DNA from: Siderastrea siderea
Taxonomy: Eukaryota; Cnidaria; Anthozoa; Scleractinia; Rhizangiidae
Direction of reading: 5' to 3'
Length of the DNA: 64,000 nt
Assembly: GCA_964030785.1 (NCBI GenBank)
Contig: OZ034968.1
Span: forward strand, 26,685,186-26,749,185
A program made the translations under genes and the position numbers. Below are positions 1 to 11,179 of this stretch, piece after piece; the stretch's first letter is position 1, and every line of letters starts with the position of its first letter. The notes beneath the pieces were generated by a model. It worked only from the letters and a program-made list of their open reading frames with translations. It did no database searches and had not been told where the DNA came from.

Positions 1-2013
1 CCGTGGACTCTCGTGCAAGCCATCCCATTGGTCAATCAAATACTCCCATTGTTTTTTAACCAATCCGATTGTCCAAGACAGCACGGTGTAAACTTCCTTT
101 AATTCCCACTTCCGCTTAATTTTCTCGTGTGCCCATTTCAAAACAAAAACAGTACTTCTGGGTATTTTGTCATGAAATTACAACTACAACGTCGATCTTG
201 TTCAGTTCAATTGTTGTTTGTTTATTTGGGGGGAAATAAGCTTGTTTTCCCCACGGGAAATGATGCTTATACCACACACAGATCCAGAATGCCCTCTCTT
301 TTACCGCTAAAAATATTTACGCTTTGTCGGGGAATTAATTAAAGGTGTTAGGTGTTGTAAACCTTGTTTTGCTTTCAATGGGACGTGAAGTGTTTTGGCA
401 ATTATTTGACAACATGTTTTACAAAAACAACATACACAGAAGGAAGAAACAACAAAGCAAAATATTTTTATTCCCGAATAAGATTCAAGCGGGGAGAAGC
501 AAAGTTGAGTTTGCTTTTTATTATGCCTACAATTTACTAAGTGACGAGCCTAGGTTAACAAAAACAACTGACAAAAATATAATGGCAACGACAAATTTAT
601 TCGTGCTTTATTTAATACAGTCAGATAAGTTGAAGAATAAAAGAAAGTAATATTTACAAAAAAAATTGGAACAACATTACTACAAGAAACTACACTAGAA
701 TTAAGCTTATAATTACGCCTTTCGTCGTGATGGCGAGTGTACACGAAGAAGTGCACAATGACGGTACAAAATTTGTTTTATCGGATGCCACGTATTGAAG
801 TACTGCCAGTTCAAAAAGTCATAAAATGTTCTCGCACTGAAAAACTGTTTCGAGTGTACAGTAGTTGCACTTATACTAATAAGCTTCGGGGAGGACGGTC
901 GTGAAAGCGGCAATTCTCCACGATGTATTCAAGTTCTGAAGTGGAGAAATCTCCTTATAATACCTGAGGCGGGCGTCACCGGGTTTCGGCAGAGTTCCAA
1001 CCTTGTGCCACTAAGGGAACCACAATCAAGTGCTCGCATAAATCAGCAAAAAATACCAGCATGTCGGTAATCGTTTTTGTGCATGTTGGTGGAGCAACGC
1101 ATCGGAATCGCAGAGGTCAGGGGTTTAATTCCCGTTATGTAGACTCGACAAAAAAATCCTTCTTCTTCTTTCTTTCCTTTTTTTTTTTGTTTTCTTTTCC
1201 TCTTTTTCGTCTCGGCCAATATTTTTTCTTTTTTTTTTTTTAACTACGTTTATTTAAGGTTAAAAAAAGGCAATTGCTTAAATTGCTTACATTCTACGAA
1301 GATCTTCAATTCATTTGTGGTTATGAAAGGGTCAAACAAGAAAGCGACTAAATGCTGAAGTGCGTTTGCTCGCACTTATCAACCTGATAACAGTTTTGCC
1401 GAACATGCAAAGTCAAGGCAAATTTGTTCACTGCCCCTTAACACACCCTGATTAATTTTCGCGATCCATTTGACGACAGGCGAAAATAAAGAAATTAAAA
1501 CCCACGCGAAAATAGAAGGTATTAGGGTATGTGTCCAGGTCCCTAAGAATGGGTTTCCCTCGCCTAACGCCGAGTCAGGTAGGTTATTACAAGTACGTGT
1601 CCATGAAGTATTAGTCACCAGCTAGTAGCAAAAGTCGATCACATCATGTGATAAACGTTCTATCTGACAGCATATCAAACGTTTCGTTAAAAACAATGCT
1701 AAAGACGTGATACTCAGTAAAACTATAACAGGAAACAATCTCTGGTTGCACGTGCATTAGCGTGTTTTGCGGAAAGGAAAGAATACCGTTTTTATCCGTT
1801 CGGCAACCAGTTATTGCGACAACAAATTTTTGACGACTGCTTGGCAAATCGCTAAGACTAGTTGCAGCAACAATTTACTCAATTTGCAGGTTGCTCAAGA
1901 AAAAAAGGTGTTAATACACCTTATTTATTTATTCATTCCGCAGTTCAAATATATGAATTTCATATATTCATAATTTCATCTTCATCTTTCCGGGTATATT
2001 ACGAACCAATTTA
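1..2013. other. Intergenic, no gene recognised
   Basis: No open frame here matches a family I know and no splice-consistent exon chain was found. The first 120 bases carry CCAAT-type words on both strands (near 29-35 and 59-66), so an upstream promoter is possible but unproven. Around 1090-1130 there is a decayed tRNA-like stretch with a B-box-like word (GGTTTAATTCC), probably an old SINE fragment. Long T runs lie at 1170-1240. Confidence 0.5.
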
Positions 2014-2220
2014 ATGACCAGCTCCCAGTTGGCTTGTTACCTCAATTGGTTAGAGCACCGGTATCGCAGAGGTCAGGGTTCGAATCCCGGCAAGCGTGAT
2101 TTTTTCAGGCTTTCTTTTCGCAACTGCATAAGTTGCGTTAATAACTGCGAGGATCTTCTTTACATTTATTTCTTCATTCCGCAGTTCAAATATATGAATT
2201 TCATATATTCATAATTACAC
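1920..2220 (+). repeat. tRNA-derived SINE copy (decayed)
   Basis: Belongs to the same family as the cluster at 39.4-40.5 kb: it has the same leader, tRNA-like head at 2031-2096 and tail ending in the pyrimidine-rich sequence before ATTCCGCAGTTCAAATATATG. The tail word occurs both before (1936-1972) and after (2175-2213) the head, so the copy is flanked by the unit-end repeat. The head has lost about five bases of the anticodon 5' stem, so it cannot fold as a normal cloverleaf, while the B box GGTTCGAATCC is intact. Confidence 0.7.
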
Positions 2221-4048
2221 CGAACAATGTTAATCCCCAGGGTAGGAAGGGTAGGGGGTGGGGCAAACCAAGGGGAATTCAACGGACAACTAACTAAAAA
2301 TGAATGTCAAATTTCAGCCCCTTTCTAAAAGTTAAATAATTGAGGCATTGAGTAACTTCAAAATCCCAGTATCCTGGGGGGTACCCTGCACCCACCCCAC
2401 CCTAGAGCTTAACACTGATCGCTGTATCCTATCACATAAGACGTGTACAAGTTTAATTGCGTGTCACATAATCTTCATTTATCAATTCTCAATCTTGGTT
2501 AATGAATTTCTGCATTTCTAGATTTCTAGTAGACTCACTGCACACAGGTTATCAGCTAAAAACACACTTTTTGCCTTATAAGGAAAAGCATGCCATGCCA
2601 CAGCGTTCAGCATTTTGTCTGTGAAGCAAAAATATTCGGCAATGAGTACTGAGTTGAGAGTTTAACAAGAAAATTATTCCACTTGTAATTGACAAATATG
2701 AGTATCATGACCTGTGGCCCTCATTGGTTATTTAACGCCATTAGATCCATCACGTGATTGAGGAATAATTTTCGTTTTTTTTTGTAAATTAATGTACTGT
2801 TTTTTGCAATAATGTGTCAGCAATACACTATTTTTGTTCTTTTTGTTTAGCTTAGTCCTATTGTTAACTTTCTAATCTTGTAGGTTAATTGTATAAATAA
2901 ATAATGATTAAAAAATTAAAAATAAATAAAAATTATGTAAAAACTTTCTTGTTCATGTCTTCATGTTCTTTTTTCTTGAGAAATTTAAGCATCACAATAA
3001 ACAGTTGCATTATAGTAGTGGAAGGTTGAGAGAACGTCTGATACCAGCATAAAAGCGAGACCAAAAAGATGCTATTTCATGGTGGATACCCTACCAATGA
3101 AAAGCACAGATTTGATGTTCAGTTTCAATTTGGAACCACATGCATGATGATAGTGGTTCCCACAGTCTCTGCTTTTCCTCCCTCCCATACACCTCAAGCC
3201 CCCTTTTCTTCTGGATTCCCACCCCTTTCCACAAGCCAAATATAGGACAATTCAATGAATGCTGTTTTATAACTCTTGAAATAAGAGAGAAGCAAAACAG
3301 TCCAGATTTGGAATTTCTTTATAATAAAAACATAAACGAAACATGACATGATAAGAAAGGAAACATATGACCCAGAGAAATGTTTTGTGAATTATGGCCA
3401 GTGAAGGTTATGCACCCTAAAGTATCTTTACAAGTCAGACTAAATAGCAAAAGTCTACAGCCTTTAAGGGGGGGGGGGGGGGTGAGAAGATCTGGGGCTC
3501 CCTACAGTCAACAGGCCTCCCTATAACATCCCAGTTGACCAACACACAGTTATGACTCACGTCGCGCATATCATAGCCAGCAACCCATGCTTCAAAAACC
3601 TGCATCTGCACACAGCTGTGAAATCGGCTGAGTATGTTACACACACAACTCTAAGTTGGTGATTTTAATTGCTGACAGGCTACCCACTATTCACTGCAAC
3701 TGGAAAAAATCCTACATGTATTCTTGCTCTTTATTTACACTTACCACTTATAAGCTTTTTACAACTGTATCTTTTGAATAGTATTAGACTAACAACTTCC
3801 ATTTCAACAGTGATTCTTTTCTCTCAAGCCACCAGAGCTGCTTTTCAGTTTCTGTGTGTATTCTAACTTCCAATTACAGGGTAAATAATTTAAGCTGACC
3901 TACCTAGAAATGCAAGGCATTGTTCATGGTGCTATGATTCTCCAACCACACAGGACACCTTGTGGCTACTGTAGTCCAGTCAGTGAACTTACACTCCTTG
4001 TAGTTACATGTAAATTCATGTAGAATTTTACACTCTAAACTACTGTCA
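2221..4048. other. Intergenic downstream of CEP15, no gene recognised
   Basis: No recognisable coding sequence. A run of 15 G lies at 3468-3482. A TTTATT word at 3730-3735 (AATAAA on the minus strand) lies about 315 bases past the CEP15 stop and could be its poly(A) signal. The stretch at 2860-2945 is very AT-rich. Confidence 0.5.
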
Positions 4049-7000
4049 CTAACTCTTCTTCTGATCTTTTTTGCTGCCCATTTGATTCCTTGCAATGCAT
4101 CGTGGAAACTCTTCTTCCACCATCTTCCAGTAGCTCTCCTGGAAATTGAATGTATGACTTATCTGAATGCAACAGCAAGTACACGTAAATGCAAGTTTTT
4201 AATATCTTACATCTACTTGCATTTGAAGGGCTCAGAGCATAACCATCTTATGTCGAATTTTAGCCAGTTTTAATTTTGTACTCTAAACTGCTTCAATTTG
4301 TGCATGGAACCTTCAAAAACTTTATAGGCAGTGTTCTTTGAATGAACTGAAGGCCCCATGCAAAAAATTGAAGTTGTTTGGAGGAAAACAATAACACCGC
4401 CTAAAGTTCGACATAAGACAGTTATGCTCTCAGGCCTTCATTTGTTTGGCCCAGACTTGCACGCCCTTCCAAGAACATGCAATCACATGCATTTCCTTCA
4501 TCAAACTCAAATGTGCCTGTCAGTTGGCAAACATTATTCACATGTGTTTGTGGCCACTCAATGTAGGTTGACACAAGTTCTTCTTAGCATTGTTTTATTT
4601 TTTAGATTGCCAAGGCTGTTACTATTGCAAAAATGTTCAACTAAGCATTAAATGGCTCAAGGTACCATGATGGCACCGAGAACTTGATGTATACCATGAT
4701 CAGATCAATTTGAAGTTACACCACGTAATGAGGCCAAGACCTGCACTTGACTAAGTGCTCATTTCCAAATTAAGGTACATGATCCCTAAATTAAATAAGA
4801 TTACATTGTATACAAACAAAACACAGGGATCCATATTAGGTTTTTTTCAAACTCGTTAGCCGGGCAAGTATGTCACAAAAGATACTTGCCCTGACAAAAT
4901 TTTACTTGCCCGTTCAAAATTGATAATAATTAAAATACAGACAAAACTAGAAGTTAACAAAGAGTAAGTGGAAAGGATGCATTTTATTTCACTATGTTAC
5001 TGCAGCAGTAGCAGCAACATAGTAAGGCTCCGTCTGTGCATGTCTAACGTTCACTGTTTAACATTTAATTTGCCGCGTTTACTTTAAATTACGAATACTT
5101 CTTGATCAAACTTTCAATTTGGCATTCTTCAACATCGCTGTCCATGTCACTTGCAACCTCGACACCACTTTCGTTTTCATCTAAATCCTCTCCTTTGTCA
5201 ACACATCCAAGTCTCCACCTGCACCACTCTCCACTTCCTTGTCTTCCTCTTGATCATCCGCTATGACCTCAGCATCACCAATGCATGATTCACCATCACC
5301 ATCATCATCAGCCACAGGGGAGCAAACACTCTCTGCATGAGTAAGGACAGGTTTTACAGGTTTCCTTTTGGACTTCTTCATGTTTGCGCAACAAAACGAA
5401 CTTTGGAATTATATGTAGATCATCGCAGTGAAGGTGCTTCAACCTAAGCGGTTGAAAAGAAGAAACCTGAAAAAATTCAGGCTTGAACAGCTTTTCAACT
5501 GCTTAGGTTGAAGCACCTTCACTGCGATGGTCTGCATAATAATTCTATCTTTATCCGCAGTTCAAATATATGAATTTCATATACTAATGTTTATTTATTC
5601 TCCATCTACGGGATAAATACTAACTCTTAATTGACCAGCTCCCAGTTGGCTTGATAGCTCAGTTGGTTAGAGCGCTGCACCGGTATTGCAGAGGTCATGG
5701 GTTCGATTCCCGTTCAAGCCTGAATTTTTTCAGGTTTCTTCTTTTCAACCGCTTAGGTTGAAGCACCTTCACTGCAATGATCTACCTATAATTCTATCTC
5801 TATCCGCAGTTCAAATATAGGAATTTCATATATTAATGTTTATTTATTCTCCATCTACGGGATAAATACAAACTCTCAATTGACCAGTTCCCAGTTGGCT
5901 TGATAGCTCATTTGGTTAGAGCGCTGCACCGGTATCGCAGAGGTCATGGGTTCAATTCCCGTTCAAGCCTGATTTTTTTCAGGTTTCTTCTTTTCAACCG
6001 CTTAGGTTGAAGCACCTTCACTGCGATGATCTGCATATAATTCTATCTTTATCCACCGTTCAAACAAATAAATGAATTTCAAATATTAACGTTTAAAACG
6101 CACTTTACAGAATATTAATCTTCCGTTTACTATAGTGCGGAATCACCAAATGGCTGATGGACATTTAAAACACACGTACATTGACTGGTGAGAAATTGAA
6201 GGAAAAGAATTTACTTCTTAAAATTTACTTGTCCGCCAGACGAGTTTGTGATTTTTGATACTAGTCCATAGGTTTTTATAGTCGTCTCGGACGACCTCAC
6301 TACTGCTAATATGGATCCCTGAAAACATATGGCTTTGGTCTGTTTACCTTAAAATTTTGGCAGAAAAAGTGAATAGCATCAAAGTCACAGGGCTCGACAA
6401 AAGTCCCGTCCGGTCATCCGGGACAAGTAGATTTTGAGGTCGGGCAAGTAACTTTTCAGGGTCACTTGCCCGACGGGCAAGCGCTCGGGCAAACCCTCCA
6501 TCAAATTACATTTTTTAAGTCTGTCAAATAAGTGGCAGATAATTACATGTAAGCACTAACAGCCTACACAACCGTTTAGCAAAGCTGCGAAAATTGTTAA
6601 GCTAAATGTCAATCTGGTCTGACCTTTTTATCAGTTGATTTGTCAGTCACGCAATCGCTTAAAATGACTCTTTCTAAAACATTGTGTAAGATGTTTAGTT
6701 TTAAAGTGCATTGAAGCACTTAAACGTTAATCGGTTTTGGTAACAGAAATCAATCAATTGTTGAAATCCTTCCATGACCTGTGATTTGGTAAACAAAGTT
6801 CAGAGAACATGCGAAGAAAACGTTGCTGTAGCTAAAACGGCCTTGGTTTTGTGCTTAAACTGGAAAGCCTTTTTCAATTTTTAGGCAAAAATCTACTACC
6901 TGTTAGCAGATCCTTTATGCATCAGTCTTACAAAGGTTTCTTTTCCTCATATTACTAGTATACCTTTTTTTGTGCTGCATACCATACACCATATGCAGAC

Positions 7001-10000
7001 AGAATTGAAGCGAGAAAGTGGAGTAAACATATAAGCTTGAGCTTGCATTTTATATAAAATTTTGAATGTGTGGTAAACTGCTTCTCAATCTGTGGCAACT
7101 GTAAGTATATATCAGACAACCGAAGGCCAATTCAGGGTTATAAACGCAAGCACATTTTCAGGCTTTTCAAGCGTTGAGGTCTGGAAAGGTGACCATCTGG
7201 GAACTACACTGGTTGGTTATAGCACACGATCAAAATCTGCCTGGATCAAATTTCTTTTCACAACAAATGACAGGGCTCGAGACTAACCTTTCAGCTTAGT
7301 AGCCAAGTGGCTAGTGAGAGGTTTGATTCACTAATTAACAGAGAAACGTCAAAAAGACAAGACTGATACAGCACTCACCTCACCCACGGAAAAACGTCTA
7401 CAAGAGAAGACTAGTAAATTACAAGCTTATTTATAATTAAGTGCGGAGAAACATTGAGCAGAAAAAACTAATAAGGTTCAAACTTACTAAGGTATGGAGA
7501 AAACTTGAGAAGTCATCAATCACGTTGGTTGCAAATGCACTACAGTATGGAGAAACGTTGCCAACGTACCAAGATACAGAGACTAATAAAATACGCGACT
7601 ACTAACTTACGGAGAAAGGTTATCAGACAAAACTAATTCCGTAAGAACGTGCGTGACGTAGGGAAGAACGCCGAATGGACAAACTGAACTATTACAGTGG
7701 GACAATAAATTACGGAGAAACGTAAACGGGACAACTAAAATCGCACTGACGTACGGATAAACGTTGAGAAGACAAGACTAATACCGTATGAACATAGTAA
7801 CGTACAGAGAAATGCTAAGCAGTGTCGATTTATCATACGAATGTAGTAACACACTGAAAACCTTAGGAAGAGCACAACAATGTTGTGCGAACGTGCTAAC
7901 GTACAAAGAAATGTTGAGAAGGCTAGACTAATAAGTCGACGAACCTACTTACGTACAGAGAAACGTTGTGAAGACGTTACGTACAGAGACACGCTGGGAA
8001 GAGAAACTATTGTACGAACATAGCAATTACATGTAATGGAAAAAAGTCGATAACAGAAGACTGAAGAATTGTGTGAACCTACTAACGTGTAGACAAGTAT
8101 CATATGAATGCACTAATGGACCTTTCAAGGAAACGTATGGTGAAACGTTCTGAAGACGGCTAATTGCGTTCAAACGTAGAAATGACGGAGTAAACGTTGT
8201 CATCTGAGACAAGAATTATTAGGGGAAAACGTCGAGAGGACAAAACAAGTATCATACGAACATCATGATATCCTTCTACGGAATAAGTTTTAGTTTCAGT
8301 TCCCCGTCACTCGATTTGCTTTTGGGATCCGATCATCAGAAGCAATAATTATATTTAGTTCAAATGGTTTCCATCCGGTGCTTTGGCGCTTTGAAATTTT
8401 CACTACCGAAAATGGCTAGTGAAAGTGCAAAACTTACTAGCCAAAACGAATTTCTACTAGTCTGTGACTAGTTGGCTACCGTTAGTCTTGAGCCCTGTAA
8501 TATGTCATAATGTGCATTTTGAACATGGTCTGTTACACATTTAGACCAATATTTTATATTATTTAACCATCAACATCTTCCAAATTTCCTCGAGGGTTTT
8601 TCTAATTAACTTAATACTAAATTAATACGTACTTATTACATGTGCGTTAAAAATAAACTCTTTAAAGTCTGATCCACGCTAACTTAGTGCATTCAGTCAG
8701 TAAAGATAGATGTTACGTACTAGAACATTATCACGAAATCAACAGGAGGATAGTAAATGTGAACGATCTCCCAAAACGTTCAACAGAACAAGAGCGATCA
8801 CTACTCATTAAACACTTTGTGAGATCTTTGTCCATGCCTCATGAATTATTAATGAGCATGATAAATTTTTTTAAACACGGGCAACTAGGAAATTGGCTCG
8901 GACAAGCAAATTCTGTGACTTGCTTGCCCGAAGGGCAAGCTGGAATTCAAGGTTTTGTCGAGCCCTGAAGTCAATCCAAATTTTTTGACTTGAAAGGACA
9001 AAGAAAGGGGGAATTCCATGATGAGCAGGTGAGGGTTCAACCCATAAATTACAGTTCAGACTACTACTAATTTACTATAAATTCAGAGGACTCTTTTGTA
9101 TGCTAAAAACTCTGAAAAGAAAGATTTCTACAGTCAAATCACTGAAAGAGTGCTTTTTACAGGAGAATCCCTAAAGAGAGATATTTATCTTAATTTTTAA
9201 ATCTGTCATTGATTTAAAAATTAAAAATTCAATTCATTGGCCCTGCTTTTCCTATCTACTTGTATGTTAAACAATGGATGTTGAATAACAAAAGAATATG
9301 TGTGAATCACAAAATAATAGCCATTAAAAACTTGTAATTAGTGTATAGCATTTTTACATATCCAGTAAACAAATAGTGATACCAATTAATTATAATTGTT
9401 CAAGAGTTCAAGATGGCGTGACATAAATTACTGAAGAACAGCTTTCAAGGGAAATGATAGCTGGGGTTTGAGATAGTGGTTTTTAGTATATTGCAAATAC
9501 ATCATTCTAGACCTTATCTCCCACAAGTACCAGTACATGCCTCTCAGCCATAATCTCTGTGTGCATGCTCAACACTCACTAACTTACTTTCTTACCTGAA
9601 GGCCAATAAACTCAGCATCACTAGATGACAAGGAGGCTTTCTTTTTTAGTCCGCTTTGAAGAGTTTCTAACTCCTGGTAAGACAAGATAGATAATTTAAA
9701 ATAATTATTAATTGAATTTATTCATTCAATTTCATCTCTTAACTGCATTTCACTTCAATAATTGTCTTACAAAACTTCAGCATTTAGTGCCTTTTTGAAA
9801 CATTACGTTTCTTTACATAGTACGTCATTAATCATTACCTTGACTAACTGATCATTTCTGGCTTTTGCCTTTTGAATGCCGTCAATTGACAACTGGAGTT
9901 TTTGCTGCTGAGTACCCACAAGTGACTCACTAGCTGCAAGCAGCATTTCACGCCTTGCAAGACTGTAAAGTGAAAAACAAATTCAAGGAAGTAGCTGAAT

Positions 10001-11029
10001 ATAGATAACAAAAGACACAAAAATTGCATCTGAAGATATGTTGGCAGTCGTCTATGCCATAACATGCCAGAATCAACCCAAGTATCAGTCAAAAAACCAA
10101 ATACATGTATGAAAATAAGATGGAGTGACTAGAGAATACAGGACCACATTAAATGGAAGAAGTTTTATTGAAGTGCCTAGGCAGCTCATCAGTGTGGGAA
10201 AAACTTTTTTTTTTCATAAATAAAACTAAAGAATAATAACTTAAAGTACAAGAGTGTATTCTGTACCTTAAGAGAAAAAGTGTATTTTTGGGGGGGGGGG
10301 GGGGGGCTTGCCAACTCAGTTGTTTGTCAGTTGTGTTAAGGCTTAAAGAATGAGGAAAGTGTATAAGGAACTGGAAACATAGTGGCTCAGTGGCTTGCCA
10401 GTCCAGTGACGAGCTGCAGAGCCATTTCGGGAATACTAGTGTTGTTTGACTGGCACGCCACCAAGCCACTACTGTAATTATGCAAAAAAAGACCCTGCAT
10501 TCTTCACTATAATTATATAGTCTAGCCAATATTTATTCAAACATCCCCCCAGGTCGAAGCCCATAATAAATCTTATTACCATAGCAAAGATATTGCTGAC
10601 AACTGCCTATTGACATAAACGTGTCAACCAAAGACCTATTTGGCTGTTAAAACAGAGTTCTTTTGTTTTTAGTGATTCAGGCATATTTGAATAACAAAAC
10701 GAATATTTGTAAACAGCTACCTTTCTTATACTTAAACAAAACAACAATCGTTTAATTTCTTCACATTAAAGTATTGTTCGACACAATTAAACCAGAAATA
10801 TGCACACATTTATTGGGAACTGATTCTCAATATCCTGTTACAAAATATGGCGCGCATTTTTGAAATTTGCCGATGTAATAAATCTTTACATACCTTTTTC
10901 TCGCTTCGCTTACATAAAGCGCACTAACTAACTTGCAGGAAAATCAAATGTAACTTACATTTCTTCGTGTTTTTGACTCAGCTGAGCTTCTCGAGCAAGC
11001 CATTTCGAGTATTTAGATTGCTCTTCCAT
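4049..11029 (-). CDS. CEP15: CEP15 / C3orf14-like centrosomal coiled-coil protein
   Basis: Four coding exons on the minus strand: 10959-11029, 9839-9962, 9596-9673 and 4049-4138. They join in phase (363 nt) into a 120-residue protein; all introns are GT-AG. The N-terminus MEEQSKYSKWLAREAQLSQK, followed by HEEILARREMLL, matches the start of human C3orf14 (EIRLSKRHEEIVSQRLMLL), and the C-terminal LQESYWKMVEEEFP matches human LETRYWASVEEYIP. Human C3orf14 has 128 residues, so the length fits. Between these blocks the protein is a predicted coiled coil rich in Q, K and L. The family is a small centrosome/basal-body associated protein; its biochemical role is poorly known. The start chosen is the first ATG of exon 1, 150 bp from the SPPL2 start. 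Intron 3 (5.5 kb) has been filled by several transposons and SINEs. The identification rests on remembered family sequence; the exon structure is firm. Confidence 0.82.
4226..4438. mobile_element. Small TIR element (MITE) with 6-bp target duplication
   Basis: The ends form an inverted repeat of about 35 bp (left AAGGGCTCAGAGCATAAC, right end reverse-complement AAGGCCTGAGAGCATAAC, then further matching inward). It is flanked by direct repeats CATTTG at 4220-4225 and 4439-4444. It is 213 bp long with no coding capacity and lies inside CEP15 intron 3. Confidence 0.75.
5418..5533. repeat. Palindrome made of two opposed SINE tails
   Basis: The left arm 5418-5461 and right arm 5491-5533 are near-perfect reverse complements (word GGTGCTTCAACC versus GGTTGAAGCACC). 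Both arms are the 3' tail of the SINE family seen at 5.6-6.1 kb, so this is a truncated minus copy abutting a plus copy. Confidence 0.8.
5648..5721 (+). tRNA. tRNA-like SINE head, Thr(GGT)-type loop, probably not a working tRNA
   Basis: It folds as a full cloverleaf: a perfect 7-bp acceptor stem (GGCTTGA with TCAAGCC), D arm GCTC/GAGC, a perfect 5-bp anticodon stem (CTGCA/TGCAG) and T arm ATGGG/CCCGT. The A box TAGCTCAGTTGG and B box GGTTCGATTCC are perfect. The 7-base loop CCGGTAT would place GGT at the anticodon but has C instead of T at position 33. Its place inside a repeated unit argues for a SINE promoter head. Confidence 0.45.
5897..5970 (+). tRNA. tRNA-like SINE head, second unit, probably not a working tRNA
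   Basis: Same fold as the copy 249 bp upstream. The A box has one change (TAGCTCATTTGG) and the B box one change (GGTTCAATTCC). Anticodon stem CTGCA/CGCAG has one mismatch. This decay fits a SINE rather than a gene. Confidence 0.4.
7271..8497. mobile_element. Nested TIR element CAGGGCTCRAGACTAAC
   Basis: The left end CAGGGCTCGAGACTAAC and the inverse of the right end CAGGGCTCAAGACTAAC differ at one base. No target duplication is visible at the flanks. The interior 7340-8275 is an old tandem array. The ends resemble those of the element that contains it. Confidence 0.65.
7340..8275. repeat. Diverged minisatellite inside nested element
   Basis: Recurrent words such as GGAGAAACGTTGAGAAGAC, AAGACTAATA and AACGTACTAACGTA come back roughly every 50-65 bases across about 0.9 kb, with heavy divergence. 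It occupies nearly the whole interior of the element. Confidence 0.7.
10290..10306. repeat. Homopolymer run of 17 G
   Basis: An uninterrupted G run in CEP15 intron 1 or 2 sequence (between exons 9839-9962 and 10959-11029). Confidence 0.9.
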
Positions 11030-11179
11030 AACACATCAACCTTCAAGCTTCGCTGCAACCAACTACCAACCAATTGTCTCCATTAGTTTCCGCTGACTAA
11101 ACAGCCCGCGGACGTGTAGGCTATGATGTAATTATGTACCAGTCTCTTTCAAATCAAAAGGGAAAGGACAAGTTGGAAG
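11030..11179. promoter_or_regulatory. Bidirectional promoter CEP15 / SPPL2
   Basis: Only 150 bp separate the two divergent start codons. There is a CCAAT word at 11070-11074 and no TATA box. A YY1-type motif (AAGATGGCGG, 11177-11186) overlaps the SPPL2 start codon. Confidence 0.7.

Larger units (their letters stand above)
5560..6080 (+). repeat. Tandem tRNA-derived SINE units (two copies, period 249 bp)
   Basis: Two successive units share the leader (TTTATTTATTCTCCATCTAC), a tRNA-like head, a CCTGAA/TTCAGG hairpin with a T run, and the tail GGTTGAAGCACCTTCACTGC. The unit heads start 249 bp apart. They lie inside the 4824-6321 element. Confidence 0.8.
4824..6321. mobile_element. Non-autonomous CAGGG-type DNA transposon, 6-bp TSD
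   Basis: The left end CAGGGATCCATATTAG is repeated perfectly in inverse orientation at the right end. Both flanks carry AAAACA (4818-4823 and 6322-6327), a 6-bp target site duplication. Inward of the ends there is a second inverted block built on AAACTCGT and the GGGCAAGTA word. The minus strand at about 5100-5381 holds an acidic, serine-rich peptide (starts MKKSKRKPVKPVLTHAESVC) that runs after one frameshift to an acidic end, possibly the residue of the element's protein. Two tRNA-like SINE units and a palindrome sit inside. CAGGG ends with 6-bp duplications fit hAT-like elements, but no transposase core is present. Confidence 0.75.
6388..8967. mobile_element. CAGGG-type DNA transposon with 6-bp TSD, hosting a nested element
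   Basis: The ends are CAGGGCTCGACAAAA and its exact inverse TTTTGTCGAGCCCTG. The flanks both read AAGTCA (6382-6387 and 8968-8973). Subterminal parts of both ends carry the words CTTGCCCG and GGGCAAG in inverted pairs. There is no recognisable transposase. The same end type and duplication length as the 4824-6321 element indicates one superfamily active here. Confidence 0.78.

Noticed and set aside
2031..2096. Functional tRNA gene
   Set aside because: Deletion in the anticodon stem prevents a cloverleaf; it is a SINE relic.
4358..4651. 97-codon plus-strand frame
   Set aside because: Starts inside the 213-bp TIR element and has no homology.
10149..10529. 126-codon minus-strand frame in a CEP15 intron
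   Set aside because: Depends on the 17-G run (poly-Pro) and contradicts the phase-consistent CEP15 exon chain.
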